A stretch of DNA of 64,000 nucleotides. Origin: Peptacetobacter sp900539645 (GTDB lineage Bacteria > Bacillota > Clostridia > Peptostreptococcales > Peptostreptococcaceae). Shown in pieces: positions 26,454 through 35,047 of this stretch. Every line of letters begins with the position of its first letter. The stretch's first letter is position 1. The notes below the pieces were generated by a model. That model searched no databases, was not told where the DNA came from, and saw nothing but the letters and a program-made list of their open reading frames with translations. A program made the translations under genes and the position numbers. The stretch is taken from NCBI RefSeq assembly GCF_047807365.1, contig NZ_JBLOUI010000007.1:1-64000 (forward strand). The letters are read 5' to 3'.

Positions 26454-27308
26454 ATGAAATGGAAAGACTATGCTGAGGATATAAAACTGTTTGAAGAAAT
26501 AGATAAAACAGTTAAACCACTTACAGAGGAACAGAAAAATAAGAATATAAAAACATTAATTACTTATTTTGCATCTGATGTACCAGCAAAAGTGTATAGC
26601 TCAAAAGTTGAACTAGAACCGATAGAAAAATTAAAAGCATTATTAGCAGCTTATCCGGTTAAAAAAATTACTCCGGAAATACTAGCTATGCTTGAAAATA
26701 TTCTTCTTATAGAAAATGATGTTGAAAATGCAGTTGATGCGAATTCAATAGAAGAAAAAGAAGATAGAATAGCTGTTTGGAAAGGTGATATAACTAAAAT
26801 AAAAGCTGATGCGGTTGTAAATGATGCAAATAGTTCATTATTAGGAAATAGACAACCATTCCATAAGGGAGTAGATAGTAAAATTCATGCAGCAGCAGGA
26901 CCAAGACTTAGAGAAGACTGCAATACAATAATAGAAAAACAGGGACATATTGAATATGCAGGAGATGCTAAAATAACTAGAGCATACTGCCTACCTTCAA
27001 AATACGTTGTTCATACTGTAGGACCTGTTGTTTTAGGTGGAAATCCTAGTAAAGAGCATGAAAAGCAGTTGCTTCACTGTTATAAATCAGTTCTAAATAC
27101 TGTAAAAGATATAGATGATATAAAAACAATAGTATTTTGTGGTATATCTACAGGATCTTCAGGATATCCAAAGAAAGAGGCTGCACAGCTTGCAGTTGAT
27201 AGAGTTAGAATTTGGTTAAAAGAAAATCCTGAAAAAGATATAAAAGTAATATTTAATGTATATGATGATGAAGAAATGGAAAAATATCTAAAAGCGTTAG
27301 AAAGATAG
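26454..27308 (+). CDS. Macrodomain protein, probable ADP-ribosyl hydrolase
   Basis: A 284-residue protein with an N-terminal helical region (1-100) and a macrodomain (about 110-284). It follows the layout of bacterial zinc-containing macrodomain proteins that remove ADP-ribose from protein. The loop that normally carries the zinc ligands (G-C-Y-x-P-x-H-x-C-I-D) here reads GNRQPFHKGVD: the histidine is kept but both cysteines are replaced. VNDANSSLLG replaces the usual VNAANxxLLG. The FCGISTGSSGYP phosphate loop is intact. It may be a zinc-free or altered-specificity member. Confidence 0.82.
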   Translation: MKWKDYAEDIKLFEEIDKTVKPLTEEQKNKNIKTLITYFASDVPAKVYSSKVELEPIEKLKALLAAYPVKKITPEILAMLENILLIENDVENAVDANSIEEKEDRIAVWKGDITKIKADAVVNDANSSLLGNRQPFHKGVDSKIHAAAGPRLREDCNTIIEKQGHIEYAGDAKITRAYCLPSKYVVHTVGPVVLGGNPSKEHEKQLLHCYKSVLNTVKDIDDIKTIVFCGISTGSSGYPKKEAAQLAVDRVRIWLKENPEKDIKVIFNVYDDEEMEKYLKALER

Positions 27309-27405
27309 TTTTTATATTAAAAGTAATATTATTTAAAAACAAGAGAGTGTTATTAATTAAAAATAATATTAAAACTGAAATATAATTGAATTAGATTAAA
27401 TTTAG

Positions 27406-27436
27406 GGCAGTATGATTTTCGTACTGCCTTTTATTT
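27406..27436 (+). terminator. Terminator between the macrodomain gene and the 27451 gene
   Basis: GGCAGTA pairs with TACTGCC across a TGATTTTCG loop, followed by TTTTATTTT. Confidence 0.8.
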
Positions 27437-27450
27437 TGAGGTGAGATAAT

Positions 27451-28245
27451 ATGAAATTTGTAGAAAGTCCGTTTTGTTTTGATGGTAAATTAAAAACTTG
27501 TATAGTAGATGGAAGAATTACAGAAGAATTAGAAAAAAATTTATTGGATAGAGATGTTAGAATAATAAAAACACCAAAGTGCAATGATGTTTACGATGCT
27601 ATATCATATCATCCAGATATTCAGTTTTTTAATTGTGGAAACGGAAAAATAATAGTTGCACCAAATTTATATGAGGAATATGTTGAGATTTTAAATAATT
27701 TTTACTCATCAGAAGAAGGATATGAAATAAAAAATAATAAAATTGATTTGATAAAAGGGGAGAAACATCTAAGTAAAAGATATCCATACGATATCGCTTA
27801 TAATGTCTGTATTGTAGGGAAATACGCGCTCCATAATTTTGAATATACAGATAAAGAAGTATTAAAATATTTAGATGAAAATGAGTTTGAGAGAATAAAC
27901 ATAAAACAAGGATATTCTAAATGTTCTATATGCGTTGTTGATGATAAATCAATAATAACTGCTGATAAAGGTATAGTAGACAGTATAGAAAAAAGTGGAG
28001 CTGATATAGATTATCTGCTTATAGAACAAGGAAATATAGATCTGTTTGATATGAATTTTGGATTTATTGGAGGTTGTACAGGGATATTATCAGATTCAGA
28101 AGTTGGATTTTTAGGGAAGGTAGAAAATCATCCGGATTTTGAAAAGATTAAAGAGTTTTTAAATAAATATGGAAAAAGATATGTATCTCTTTCTAAGGAG
28201 AAACTTATAGATTTAGGATCTATAATACCAATTGTAATCGAATAG
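27451..28245 (+). CDS. DUF6873-like protein (amidinotransferase-like fold)
   Basis: A 264-residue soluble protein. Segments such as ADKGIVDSIEKSGADIDYLLIEQG and FGFIGGCTGILSDSEVGFLGK, with a conserved Gly-Gly-Cys, resemble the guanidine-modifying (GME) fold group that I recall as DUF6873. The residues CSICVVDDKSIITAD form a likely core strand pair. No enzymatic activity is assigned to the group. A GAGGTGAG ribosome binding site is 9 bases before the ATG. It sits directly after a terminator and so has its own promoter or depends on readthrough. Confidence 0.65.
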   Translation: MKFVESPFCFDGKLKTCIVDGRITEELEKNLLDRDVRIIKTPKCNDVYDAISYHPDIQFFNCGNGKIIVAPNLYEEYVEILNNFYSSEEGYEIKNNKIDLIKGEKHLSKRYPYDIAYNVCIVGKYALHNFEYTDKEVLKYLDENEFERINIKQGYSKCSICVVDDKSIITADKGIVDSIEKSGADIDYLLIEQGNIDLFDMNFGFIGGCTGILSDSEVGFLGKVENHPDFEKIKEFLNKYGKRYVSLSKEKLIDLGSIIPIVIE

Positions 28246-28426
28246 TGAATTTAAAGTGAAATTATAGATTAAAATGATTAAGGTGTTGAATAAATTAAAT
28301 AGATAGGTATATAATAATATTCTGATGTAGCATAGAAATAGATAACTCTAGATTATGCATATATAAAAATTAAAACGAAATTAATTAGATTGATTAAAAA
28401 ATATTAAAAGGGAAAGGATGTTTGTT

Positions 28427-29029
28427 ATGAATATATTTTTAAGAATATTATTTATGGCGATAATTGGGGGGCTTATAGGATATATTACGAATGTTGTTGC
28501 TATAAAAATGCTATTTAAACCGTACGAACCTATAAAAATACCACTTACCAACATAGAAATAATGGGGTTAATACCTAAGAGAAGAGCTGAAATAGCAAAA
28601 AATGTAGCTGAGACAGTAAAAAGAGAGTTACTTAGTGAAGAAGACATATTCAATGGAATAATAAAAGATGAAGATAAAGCAGAAATAGCGGGATATATAA
28701 ATTCAAAGGTATCCAATATAATAGTTGAAAAAGCTATATTCCTACCATCTTCTTTAGTTAATAAAATAAACGGTTATATATCAGATATAGTTGACAAAGA
28801 AGTTGGAAATGCTATAGATGATTTAGGTAGTAACTTTATAGAAAAAGCAAAAGATAGGGTAGATATAGAAAAAATTATTGAAGATAGAATAAATGAGTTT
28901 GATATAGAGTATTTAGAAGAGGTTACTGTAAGAATAGCTAAGAAAGAATTAAAACATATAGAGGTTCTAGGACTACTTCTAGGATTCTTAATTGGTATTA
29001 TTCAGGGCTTAATATCACTTGTTATATAA
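28427..29029 (+). CDS. DUF445 family membrane protein
   Basis: A protein of about 200 residues that begins with a membrane helix containing GGLIGYITNVVAIKMLFKPY, the characteristic DUF445 signature, followed by a charged helical region and a C-terminal membrane helix (LLGFLIGIIQGLISLVI). Related YheB/YtaF-type proteins are found in spore formers, with no known function. It is shorter than the usual ~400-residue DUF445 protein. An ATG at 28418 overlaps the AAAGGA ribosome binding site, so the ATG at 28427 is more likely. Confidence 0.82.
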   Translation: MNIFLRILFMAIIGGLIGYITNVVAIKMLFKPYEPIKIPLTNIEIMGLIPKRRAEIAKNVAETVKRELLSEEDIFNGIIKDEDKAEIAGYINSKVSNIIVEKAIFLPSSLVNKINGYISDIVDKEVGNAIDDLGSNFIEKAKDRVDIEKIIEDRINEFDIEYLEEVTVRIAKKELKHIEVLGLLLGFLIGIIQGLISLVI

Positions 29030-29055
29030 TATTTCAGAAAATTAAAAGCTTTGTA

Positions 29056-29084
29056 TTGTAATATGCAAAATGATGTGGTAGAAT
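29056..29084 (+). promoter_or_regulatory. Promoter of the thrS T-box leader
   Basis: TTGTAA (29056-29061) and TAGAAT (29079-29084), 17 bp apart, immediately upstream of the T-box leader. Confidence 0.65.
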
Positions 29085-29097
29085 GAAATCAGAGTTT

Positions 29098-29332
29098 TAT
29101 ATTAGCGATGAAAAGACAGAGTAGGATAAAGATCGTCTTACAGAGATTTTGGGTCACCGGCTGAGAGCCCAATAGAAATGAGTTATCTGAAAACTAGCTT
29201 GGAGCAGGATTTAGTAGCGAAAGTGAAAGTATCCGGGTGATTACCTTATAATCTTCAAGAGGATGTTTTATACATCAACTTGGGTGGAACCGCGAGCACA
29301 CTCGTCCCAATTTTATGGGACGAGTTTTTTTA
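29098..29332 (+). promoter_or_regulatory. T-box leader (threonine) of thrS
   Basis: The T-box core GGGTGGAACCGCG is at about 29282-29294, directly followed by the terminator ACTCGTCCC/GGGACGAGT with a T run (29300-29331). The antiterminator would use the T-box sequence when uncharged tRNA-Thr binds. A specifier ACT (Thr) at 29193-29195 is proposed because GAAA-ACT-AGCTTGGAG aligns with GAAG-TTC-GCTCTGGAG in the pheS leader of this window. Confidence 0.9.
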
Positions 29333-29407
29333 TTTCCATAAATTGCAAAATATAAAATTAATATGTAAATTATTATCAATTAATATAAAAAAGGGGAGGA
29401 CACAATA

Positions 29408-31324
29408 ATGATAAAAGTATCTTTAAAAAACGATGTAAGAGAATTTGAATCAGGTGTATCAGTTTTAGATGTTGCTAAGTCAATAAGTGAAGGTTTAGCA
29501 AGAAGTATAGTTGCAGCTGAAGTTGATGGGGAAGTTGTTGGATTAGATACAGTATTAGACAAAGACTGTTCAGTTAATCTTCTAAAATTTGAAGATAAAG
29601 AAGGTAGAGAAGTATTCAGACATACTTCATCTCATATCTTAGCTCAGGCTATAAAAAGATTATATCCAGAAGCTAAATTAGCTATAGGACCTGCTATAGA
29701 CAATGGATTCTACTATGACATAGATTTAGAACATAGTTTAGTTCCAGAAGATCTTGAAGCTTTAGAAAAAGAAATGAAAAAAATAGCTAAAGAAGATTTA
29801 AAAATAGAAAGATTTGAACTTCCAAGAGAAGAAGCTATAAAATTAATGCAGGAAAAAGGTGAAGACTACAAAGTAGAATTGATAGAAGATTTACCTGAAG
29901 ATGCAGTAATATCATTCTACAAACAGGGTGATTTCACAGATTTATGTGCTGGACCACACCTTCTTTCAACTAAGAAAGTAAAAGCAGTTAAACTTACAAG
30001 TGTAGCTGGTGCTTATTGGCGTGGAGATGAAAATAGAAAAATGCTTCAGAGAATATACGGTGTATCTTTCGAAAAAAATAAAGACCTTGAAGAACATTTA
30101 CATATGTTAGAAGAAGCTAAAAAGAGAGATCACAGAAAATTAGGTAAAGAATTAGGATTATTCATGATACCTGAAGAAGGACCTGGATTCCCTCTAATGT
30201 TACCAAAAGGTATGGCTCTTAAAAATGCTTTATTAGAATACTGGAGAGAAGTACATAGAGCAGCTGAATACGTTGAAATAGAAACTCCAATAATATTAAA
30301 CAGAAAATTATGGGAAACTTCAGGACATTGGTATCACTACAAAGAAAATATGTATACTGTAAAAATAGATGAAGAAGATTACGCTATAAAACCAATGAAC
30401 TGTCCAGGAGGAATGTTATACTATAAGAGCGAAATGCATTCATACAGAGATTTCCCAATGAGAGTTGCTGAATTAGGTAGAGTTCACAGACATGAGCTAT
30501 CTGGAGCGCTTCATGGATTAATGAGAGTTAGAGCATTCACTCAGGATGACGCTCATATATTCATGTTACCAGAACAGATAAGAGATGAAATAAAAGGTGT
30601 AATATCTTTAATAGATGGTATATATAAAACATTTGGATTCGAATATCACTTAGAATTATCTACTAGACCAGAAGATTCTATGGGTTCTGATGAAGAATGG
30701 GAAGCAGCTGAAAATGGTTTAAGAGGAGCTCTTGAAGAATTAAATCTTCCATTCGTTATAAATGAAGGAGATGGAGCATTCTATGGACCTAAGATAGACT
30801 TCCACTTAACTGACTGCATAGGAAGAACTTGGCAGTGTGGTACTATACAGCTAGATATGCAGCTTCCAAGACAGTTCGATGCTACTTACATAGGACAGGA
30901 TGGAGAAAAACATAGACCAGTTATGATACATAGGGTTGCATTCGGAAGTATAGAAAGATTTATAGGAATACTTATAGAACAGTATGCTGGTAAATTCCCA
31001 GTTTGGTTAGCTCCAACTCAGGTTAAAATAATACCTATATCTGACAAATATGCTGATTACGCTGAAAAAGTTAGAAAAGAATTATTCGACAATGGATTAA
31101 GAGTTGAAGTTGACGGTAGAGTTGAAAAAGTTGGATTCAAGATAAGAGAAGCTCAGCTTGAAAAAGTTCCTTACATGGTAATAGTAGGTGAAAAAGAAGA
31201 AGCTGAAAACAATATATCTGTAAGATCTAGAGATGAAGGTGAATTAGGTAATGTTGAATTAGCTAAATTCATAGAAGATGTACAGGCTAAAGTAAAATCA
31301 AGAGAAAATATAGTAATGGAATAA
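29408..31324 (+). CDS. thrS: Threonyl-tRNA synthetase
   Basis: A 638-residue class II aminoacyl-tRNA synthetase. An N-terminal TGS domain (1-60) is followed by the editing domain with HTSSHILAQA and the class II core: motif 1 around AEYVEIETPIILNRKLWE, motif 2 in RVAELGRVHRHELSGALHGLMRVR, motif 3 near IHRVAFGSIERF. The C-terminal anticodon-binding domain is complete. Length is normal. It is a single gene with a T-box leader, so expression should rise when tRNA-Thr is uncharged. Confidence 0.97.
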   Translation: MIKVSLKNDVREFESGVSVLDVAKSISEGLARSIVAAEVDGEVVGLDTVLDKDCSVNLLKFEDKEGREVFRHTSSHILAQAIKRLYPEAKLAIGPAIDNGFYYDIDLEHSLVPEDLEALEKEMKKIAKEDLKIERFELPREEAIKLMQEKGEDYKVELIEDLPEDAVISFYKQGDFTDLCAGPHLLSTKKVKAVKLTSVAGAYWRGDENRKMLQRIYGVSFEKNKDLEEHLHMLEEAKKRDHRKLGKELGLFMIPEEGPGFPLMLPKGMALKNALLEYWREVHRAAEYVEIETPIILNRKLWETSGHWYHYKENMYTVKIDEEDYAIKPMNCPGGMLYYKSEMHSYRDFPMRVAELGRVHRHELSGALHGLMRVRAFTQDDAHIFMLPEQIRDEIKGVISLIDGIYKTFGFEYHLELSTRPEDSMGSDEEWEAAENGLRGALEELNLPFVINEGDGAFYGPKIDFHLTDCIGRTWQCGTIQLDMQLPRQFDATYIGQDGEKHRPVMIHRVAFGSIERFIGILIEQYAGKFPVWLAPTQVKIIPISDKYADYAEKVRKELFDNGLRVEVDGRVEKVGFKIREAQLEKVPYMVIVGEKEEAENNISVRSRDEGELGNVELAKFIEDVQAKVKSRENIVME

Positions 31325-31336
31325 ATTTATAAATCA

Positions 31337-31506
31337 AGGGTGTCATAAAATTTTGTGACACCCTTTTATTTTTTATAATAGTAATTTTCATCTCCACGGT
31401 TCCGACGCCTATTTTAAATAAAAATAGTAGGCGTCTCCAAGTGTCGATGTTTAATTACTATTATAAAAAAATAAAAGAAAGTGGCACAAAATTTTTAATG
31501 ACACCA
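31337..31506. repeat. Long imperfect palindrome of about 170 bp including the thrS terminator
   Basis: The left part GGGTGTCAT...TTTTATAATAGTAATT and the right part AATTACTATTATAAAAAAAT...ATGACACCA are near-perfect inverted copies, each about 60 bp. Inside is a further hairpin, GACGCCTA (31404-31411) with TAGGCGTC (31428-31435). The leftmost arm is itself the thrS terminator (AAGGGTGTCA/TTGTGACACCCTT, then T run), and a decayed copy appears at the right end. A MITE-like element or a duplicated terminator are possible. The rest of the interval to 31636 holds no gene. Confidence 0.75.
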
Positions 31507-31636
31507 TTATTTTATATGTGCTAACACTGAAAAGTAATGATATACTATACTAAATAGGAATAAAATTTAATATTCTATGAAAAAATTAGACCATATTAAA
31601 AAAATACTATCTGTAAAATTTAAAAGGAGGTAATAT

Positions 31637-32086
31637 ATGAATGTATATAAAGTTATTTTTTATTATATTGCCATAGTAGTAGTTTGTATTGTGTTTGTTA
31701 GGATGTTGTACGAGTTAGTAACAAAAAAATATAGGATGAGATTGAATTCAGATTATGTGAATAAAAATCCTAAGATACAATATTTTCAAACAACCTTTTG
31801 GATTTTAGGAGTTATTTTTTCTGGAATATGTGTTTTTACAATTGGAGTAGCTGGGTTAAAAGATTTACCCTTTGTGTTAAAAAATGAATACCCACATGTG
31901 ATAGGTAGAGTAGTAGAAGTTGACAAGACATCTCATGGAGATTATTCTGTTATTATTGAAGATGAAATAACAAAGGAAAAAGTTGATATAGGTTTTGTTC
32001 ATAAGATATTAATAAAAGGTGAAAAAGTAGAGGTATATTATTTGCCACATTTAAAGTTTGGCAGTATATATAAAATGCAAAAGTAA
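31637..32086 (+). CDS. Small membrane protein of unknown function, DUF3592-like
   Basis: A 149-residue protein with two membrane segments (about 5-27 and 52-75) and a C-terminal soluble beta-rich domain (VIGRVVEVDKTSHGDYSVII...VEVYYLPHLKFGSIY) that resembles DUF3592/OB-like domains. An AAAGGAGGT ribosome binding site precedes the ATG. Base and codon use (CAA for Gln, few CAG) differ from the surrounding core genes. It ends 20 bp before proC and is probably co-transcribed into it or positioned by chance; no function is known. Confidence 0.72.
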   Translation: MNVYKVIFYYIAIVVVCIVFVRMLYELVTKKYRMRLNSDYVNKNPKIQYFQTTFWILGVIFSGICVFTIGVAGLKDLPFVLKNEYPHVIGRVVEVDKTSHGDYSVIIEDEITKEKVDIGFVHKILIKGEKVEVYYLPHLKFGSIYKMQK

Positions 32087-32106
32087 TGTTTTGAGGAGGG
32101 AATTGT

Positions 32107-32904
32107 ATGAAGTTTGGATTTTTAGGTGTAGGTAATATGGCAGCAGCTATTATGAAGGGGATGTGTTTAGGTAAGTCTTTTGATAATGCTGATGTTTTAG
32201 GGTACAATAGAACAGCATCTAAGGTAGAGAAGTTATCTGAGCAGTATGGTTTAACTACTTGTTATTCTGTTAAGGAGCTTATGGAAAATTCTGATGTTGT
32301 GGTTTTATCTGTTAAGCCACAGGTGTTACCAGATGTTATGCCAGAAGTTAAAGAACTTTTAAGAGAGGGGCAGTTAGTTATATCAATAGCAGCAGGTAAG
32401 GAAATAAGTTATTTACAGGAAAATTTAGGTGCAGATACTCATGTAGTTAGAGTTATGCCAAATGTAAATGCACAGGCTTTGATGTCTACTAGTTGCTTTA
32501 CTTGTAGCGAAAATGTTACTGATGAAGAAAAAGAAGTTGTAAAAACTATGTTTGGAGAAGTTGGAAGTATAGTTGAGATAGAAGAACATCAATTTGCTGT
32601 ATTTACAGCTGTTGGATGTGCATCTCCAGCATTTACTTACATATATATAGATGCTTTAGCAAGAGCAGGTGTAAAATGGGGACTTCCAAAAGATGTTGCT
32701 TTAGAAATAGCAGCAAGCTCAGTTCTTGGATCAGCTAAGATGGTTATGGAGTCTGATAAACATCCATTTGGATTAATGGACGAGGTTTGTTCTCCTGGAG
32801 GAACAACAATAGAAGGTGTTTGTCAGCTTCAGGACAATAACTTCATGAGCACAGTTGAAAAAGCAGTTAGTGCAGTTATAGAAAAAGATATGTCATTAAA
32901 ATAA
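32107..32904 (+). CDS. proC: Pyrroline-5-carboxylate reductase
   Basis: A 265-residue enzyme that makes proline from pyrroline-5-carboxylate with NAD(P)H. The Rossmann start FGFLGVGNMAAAIMKG, the VVLSVKPQ segment and the C-terminal signature (LMDEVCSPGGTTIEG) are intact. Length is normal. GAGGAGGG lies 8 bases before the ATG. A terminator at 32926 ends the unit and also serves the convergent mntP. Confidence 0.95.
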   Translation: MKFGFLGVGNMAAAIMKGMCLGKSFDNADVLGYNRTASKVEKLSEQYGLTTCYSVKELMENSDVVVLSVKPQVLPDVMPEVKELLREGQLVISIAAGKEISYLQENLGADTHVVRVMPNVNAQALMSTSCFTCSENVTDEEKEVVKTMFGEVGSIVEIEEHQFAVFTAVGCASPAFTYIYIDALARAGVKWGLPKDVALEIAASSVLGSAKMVMESDKHPFGLMDEVCSPGGTTIEGVCQLQDNNFMSTVEKAVSAVIEKDMSLK

Positions 32905-32925
32905 AAAATATAAAATAAAATGTAA

Positions 32926-32962
32926 AAACGGGCTGTTGAAATAAATCAATAGCCCATTTTTT
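32926..32962. terminator. Bidirectional terminator between proC and mntP
   Basis: AACGGGCTGTTGA pairs with TCAATAGCCCATT (G-U tolerated); A and T runs on the two sides suit convergent genes. Confidence 0.82.
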
Positions 32963-32972
32963 ATTATAAAAA

Positions 32973-33533
32973 TTAAAATATTCTGAGATGTTGTAGTAAT
33001 ATTTTTGTGCCTAGTAGTATAAGTACTACACCACCGGCAAATTCAGCTTTAGATTTGAATCTTATTCCAAATAGAGTACCTATTCTTATCCCAAATGCAG
33101 ATATTATAAATGTAGTTATACCGATTAATATAGCAGCATAAACTATGTTTACTCCTAAGAACGCAAATGTTATTCCAACAGCCATTGCATCTATACTAGT
33201 TGCTATAGCTAAAACAACCATAGTTTTAAAATCAAAAGAAGAACTTTCAACATCGCAACTTTCTTCTCTAGATTCTTTAATCATATTTACACCTATAAGT
33301 GCAAGAAGTACAAATGCAACCCAGTGGTCTATAGACATAATTCTTTCTTTAAAACTACTTGCAAGAATATATCCAATTACTGGCATAAGTGCCTGAAAAC
33401 CACCAAAGTATGTACCAGTCAAAAGTGATTTTTTTACATCCCTTTCTCTAAGCGTAAGTCCTTTGCAAATTGCAACTGCAAAAGCATCCATTGAAAGTGC
33501 TACAGCAGTTATAAATAATTCAAATAAACTCAT
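32973..33533 (-). CDS. mntP: Manganese efflux pump MntP
   Basis: A 186-residue protein with six predicted membrane helices in two halves. The duplicated acidic motif is visible as SMDAFAVAICKG in helix 1 and SIDAMAVGITFAF in helix 4, the Asp residues thought to bind Mn2+. Length matches MntP/YebN. The upstream region carries a yybP-ykoY-type manganese riboswitch, which supports the assignment. An AGGAGG site precedes the ATG on the minus strand. Confidence 0.95.
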   Translation of the reverse strand: MSLFELFITAVALSMDAFAVAICKGLTLRERDVKKSLLTGTYFGGFQALMPVIGYILASSFKERIMSIDHWVAFVLLALIGVNMIKESREESCDVESSSFDFKTMVVLAIATSIDAMAVGITFAFLGVNIVYAAILIGITTFIISAFGIRIGTLFGIRFKSKAEFAGGVVLILLGTKILLQHLRIF

Positions 33534-33593
33534 AATTTCCTCCTTAAAATTTATAAAATCAGCAACTCAGAATAGTTTAATTTAAAATAAAAA

Positions 33594-33634
33594 TAAAAAA
33601 AGACCTATCTACAGCCTAAGCTGCAGATAAGTCT
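33594..33634 (-). terminator. Riboswitch-controlled terminator upstream of mntP
   Basis: On the minus strand GACTTATCTGCAGC pairs with GGCTGTAGATAGGTC, followed by a T run. It overlaps the 3' end of the yybP-ykoY element, as expected for an ON switch in which Mn2+ binding prevents termination. Confidence 0.82.
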
Positions 33635-33722
33635 CGTCATTCAAAATAAAGCCAGACAGTCAAACTGCCAGTATGTTGACTAAATTACAATCTTAAAAGA
33701 TTGCCAACTACTCCCTTATTGC
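33632..33722 (-). promoter_or_regulatory. yybP-ykoY manganese riboswitch
   Basis: Read on the minus strand, the element has the conserved segments GGGAGTAG, CAACATACTGGC, TTTGACTGTCTGGC and GAATGACGAGAC of the yybP-ykoY family, which binds Mn2+. It lies directly upstream of mntP on the same strand. The stretch from 33723 to 33902 beyond it holds only AT-rich sequence with no gene. Confidence 0.85.
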
Positions 33723-33902
33723 TAAAAATTATCATATAAATATCTTCTAATATTATAAGTGAAATTATTTGTAATTGTCAATTAGAAATGAATGATAAAA
33801 TTCTTTTGTAAAAATAAATAAACCTTCACATATTAAAAATAAGTGTTAAAATATAAATGTAGATTTAAAATAATTAAAAATAATCGGAAGGAAGGATAAC
33901 AA

Positions 33903-34772
33903 ATGACTACTAATAGAAATGATAAATGCTGGTGTGGAAGCGGATTAAAATATAAAAAATGCCATATGAACTTTGATGAAAAATACAATGAAATGGCGGC
34001 AAAAGGTCATATAATGCCACCAAAATCTTTAATAAAAAATAAAGAACAGATAGAAGCAATAAAAGAAAGTGGAAAAATAAACACAGGTGTACTTGATGAA
34101 GTTGCAAAACATATAAAAGCTGGAATGAGTACAGCTGATATAGATAAAATAGTTTACGACTATACAATAGCTCATGGTGCAACTCCAGCACCTCTTGGAT
34201 ACGGTGGATTCCCTAAGAGTGTTTGTACTTCAATAAATAGCGAAGTATGCCATGGTATACCAGATGAAAATATAATATTAAAAGAAGGAGATATTATCAA
34301 TGTAGACGTATCTACTATAAAAGATGGATATTTCTCAGATGCATCAAGAATGTTTAAAATAGGGAAAGTTAGTGAAGCTGCTGATAAAATAACTGATGTA
34401 GCTAAAGAATGTTTAGAAGCAGGTATAAAAGCAGTTAAACCTTGGGGACATCTTGGAGATATAGGTGCAGCTGTACAGGAATTAGCAGAAAAAAATGGAT
34501 ATTCAGTAGTAAGAGCGTTTGGTGGACATGGAATAGGATTAGAATTCCACGAAGATCCATTTGTAGCTCATGTTGGTAAAAAAGATCAGGGAATGGTTTT
34601 AGTTCCAGGAATGATATTCACAATAGAGCCTATGATAAATGAAGGAGAGTACGATGTATATGTTGACGATGTAAATGAATGGACAGTATACACAGCAGAT
34701 GATTCTCTATCAGCTCAGTGGGAGCATCAGATACTAGTAACTGAAGATGGAATAGAAATAATAACATACTAG
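33903..34772 (+). CDS. map: Type I methionine aminopeptidase with N-terminal SEC-C zinc motif
   Basis: A 289-residue enzyme that removes the initiator methionine from new proteins. The five metal ligands are in the expected segments: NVDVSTIKDGYFSDASRM (two Asp), GGHGIGLEFHEDP (His), TIEPMI (Glu) and WEHQILVTEDG (Glu). An N-terminal SEC-C motif (CWCGSGLKYKKCH, residues about 9-21) adds a zinc-binding ribosome- or protein-contacting segment found in a subset of Firmicute enzymes. AAGGAAGG precedes the ATG. Confidence 0.95.
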   Translation: MTTNRNDKCWCGSGLKYKKCHMNFDEKYNEMAAKGHIMPPKSLIKNKEQIEAIKESGKINTGVLDEVAKHIKAGMSTADIDKIVYDYTIAHGATPAPLGYGGFPKSVCTSINSEVCHGIPDENIILKEGDIINVDVSTIKDGYFSDASRMFKIGKVSEAADKITDVAKECLEAGIKAVKPWGHLGDIGAAVQELAEKNGYSVVRAFGGHGIGLEFHEDPFVAHVGKKDQGMVLVPGMIFTIEPMINEGEYDVYVDDVNEWTVYTADDSLSAQWEHQILVTEDGIEIITY

Positions 34773-34841
34773 TGGTATTTTACTTAAAAATTGTTAAAAA
34801 ATTTATTTCAAAAATAAATTTAAACTTTTTCAAAAAAAGAC

Positions 34842-34870
34842 TTGCATTATGTTATAGAAAGTAATATAAT
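34842..34870 (+). promoter_or_regulatory. Promoter of the infC-rpmI-rplT operon
   Basis: TTGCAT (34842-34847) and TATAAT (34865-34870) separated by 17 bp, upstream of the L20-type leader. Confidence 0.65.
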
Positions 34871-34884
34871 AAATAAGTAAGTTA

Positions 34885-35023
34885 AAAGACAGCAAGTAGA
34901 AATCCGTTTCTCACCTTACGACGAGAGTTAGTAAGTGTTAATATGAGTTAGAAAAGCTTTAGGTAAAAGCTTTATTAGTAATGAAAACTTATATGGCGGA
35001 TGATTTATCATTCGCCTTTTTTA
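34885..35023 (+). promoter_or_regulatory. infC leader (L20 leader-like) with terminator
   Basis: A structured 5' leader with several hairpins (for example AAAGCTTTAGGTAAAAGCTTT) ends in the strong terminator GGCGGATGAT/ATCATTCGCC with a T run at 34995-35022. In Firmicutes such leaders bind ribosomal protein L20 and attenuate infC-rpmI-rplT when L20 is in excess. The operon content downstream is exactly that, so the assignment is by position and structure. Confidence 0.75.
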
Positions 35024-35047
35024 ATATAATGATGGAGGTGGACTACC

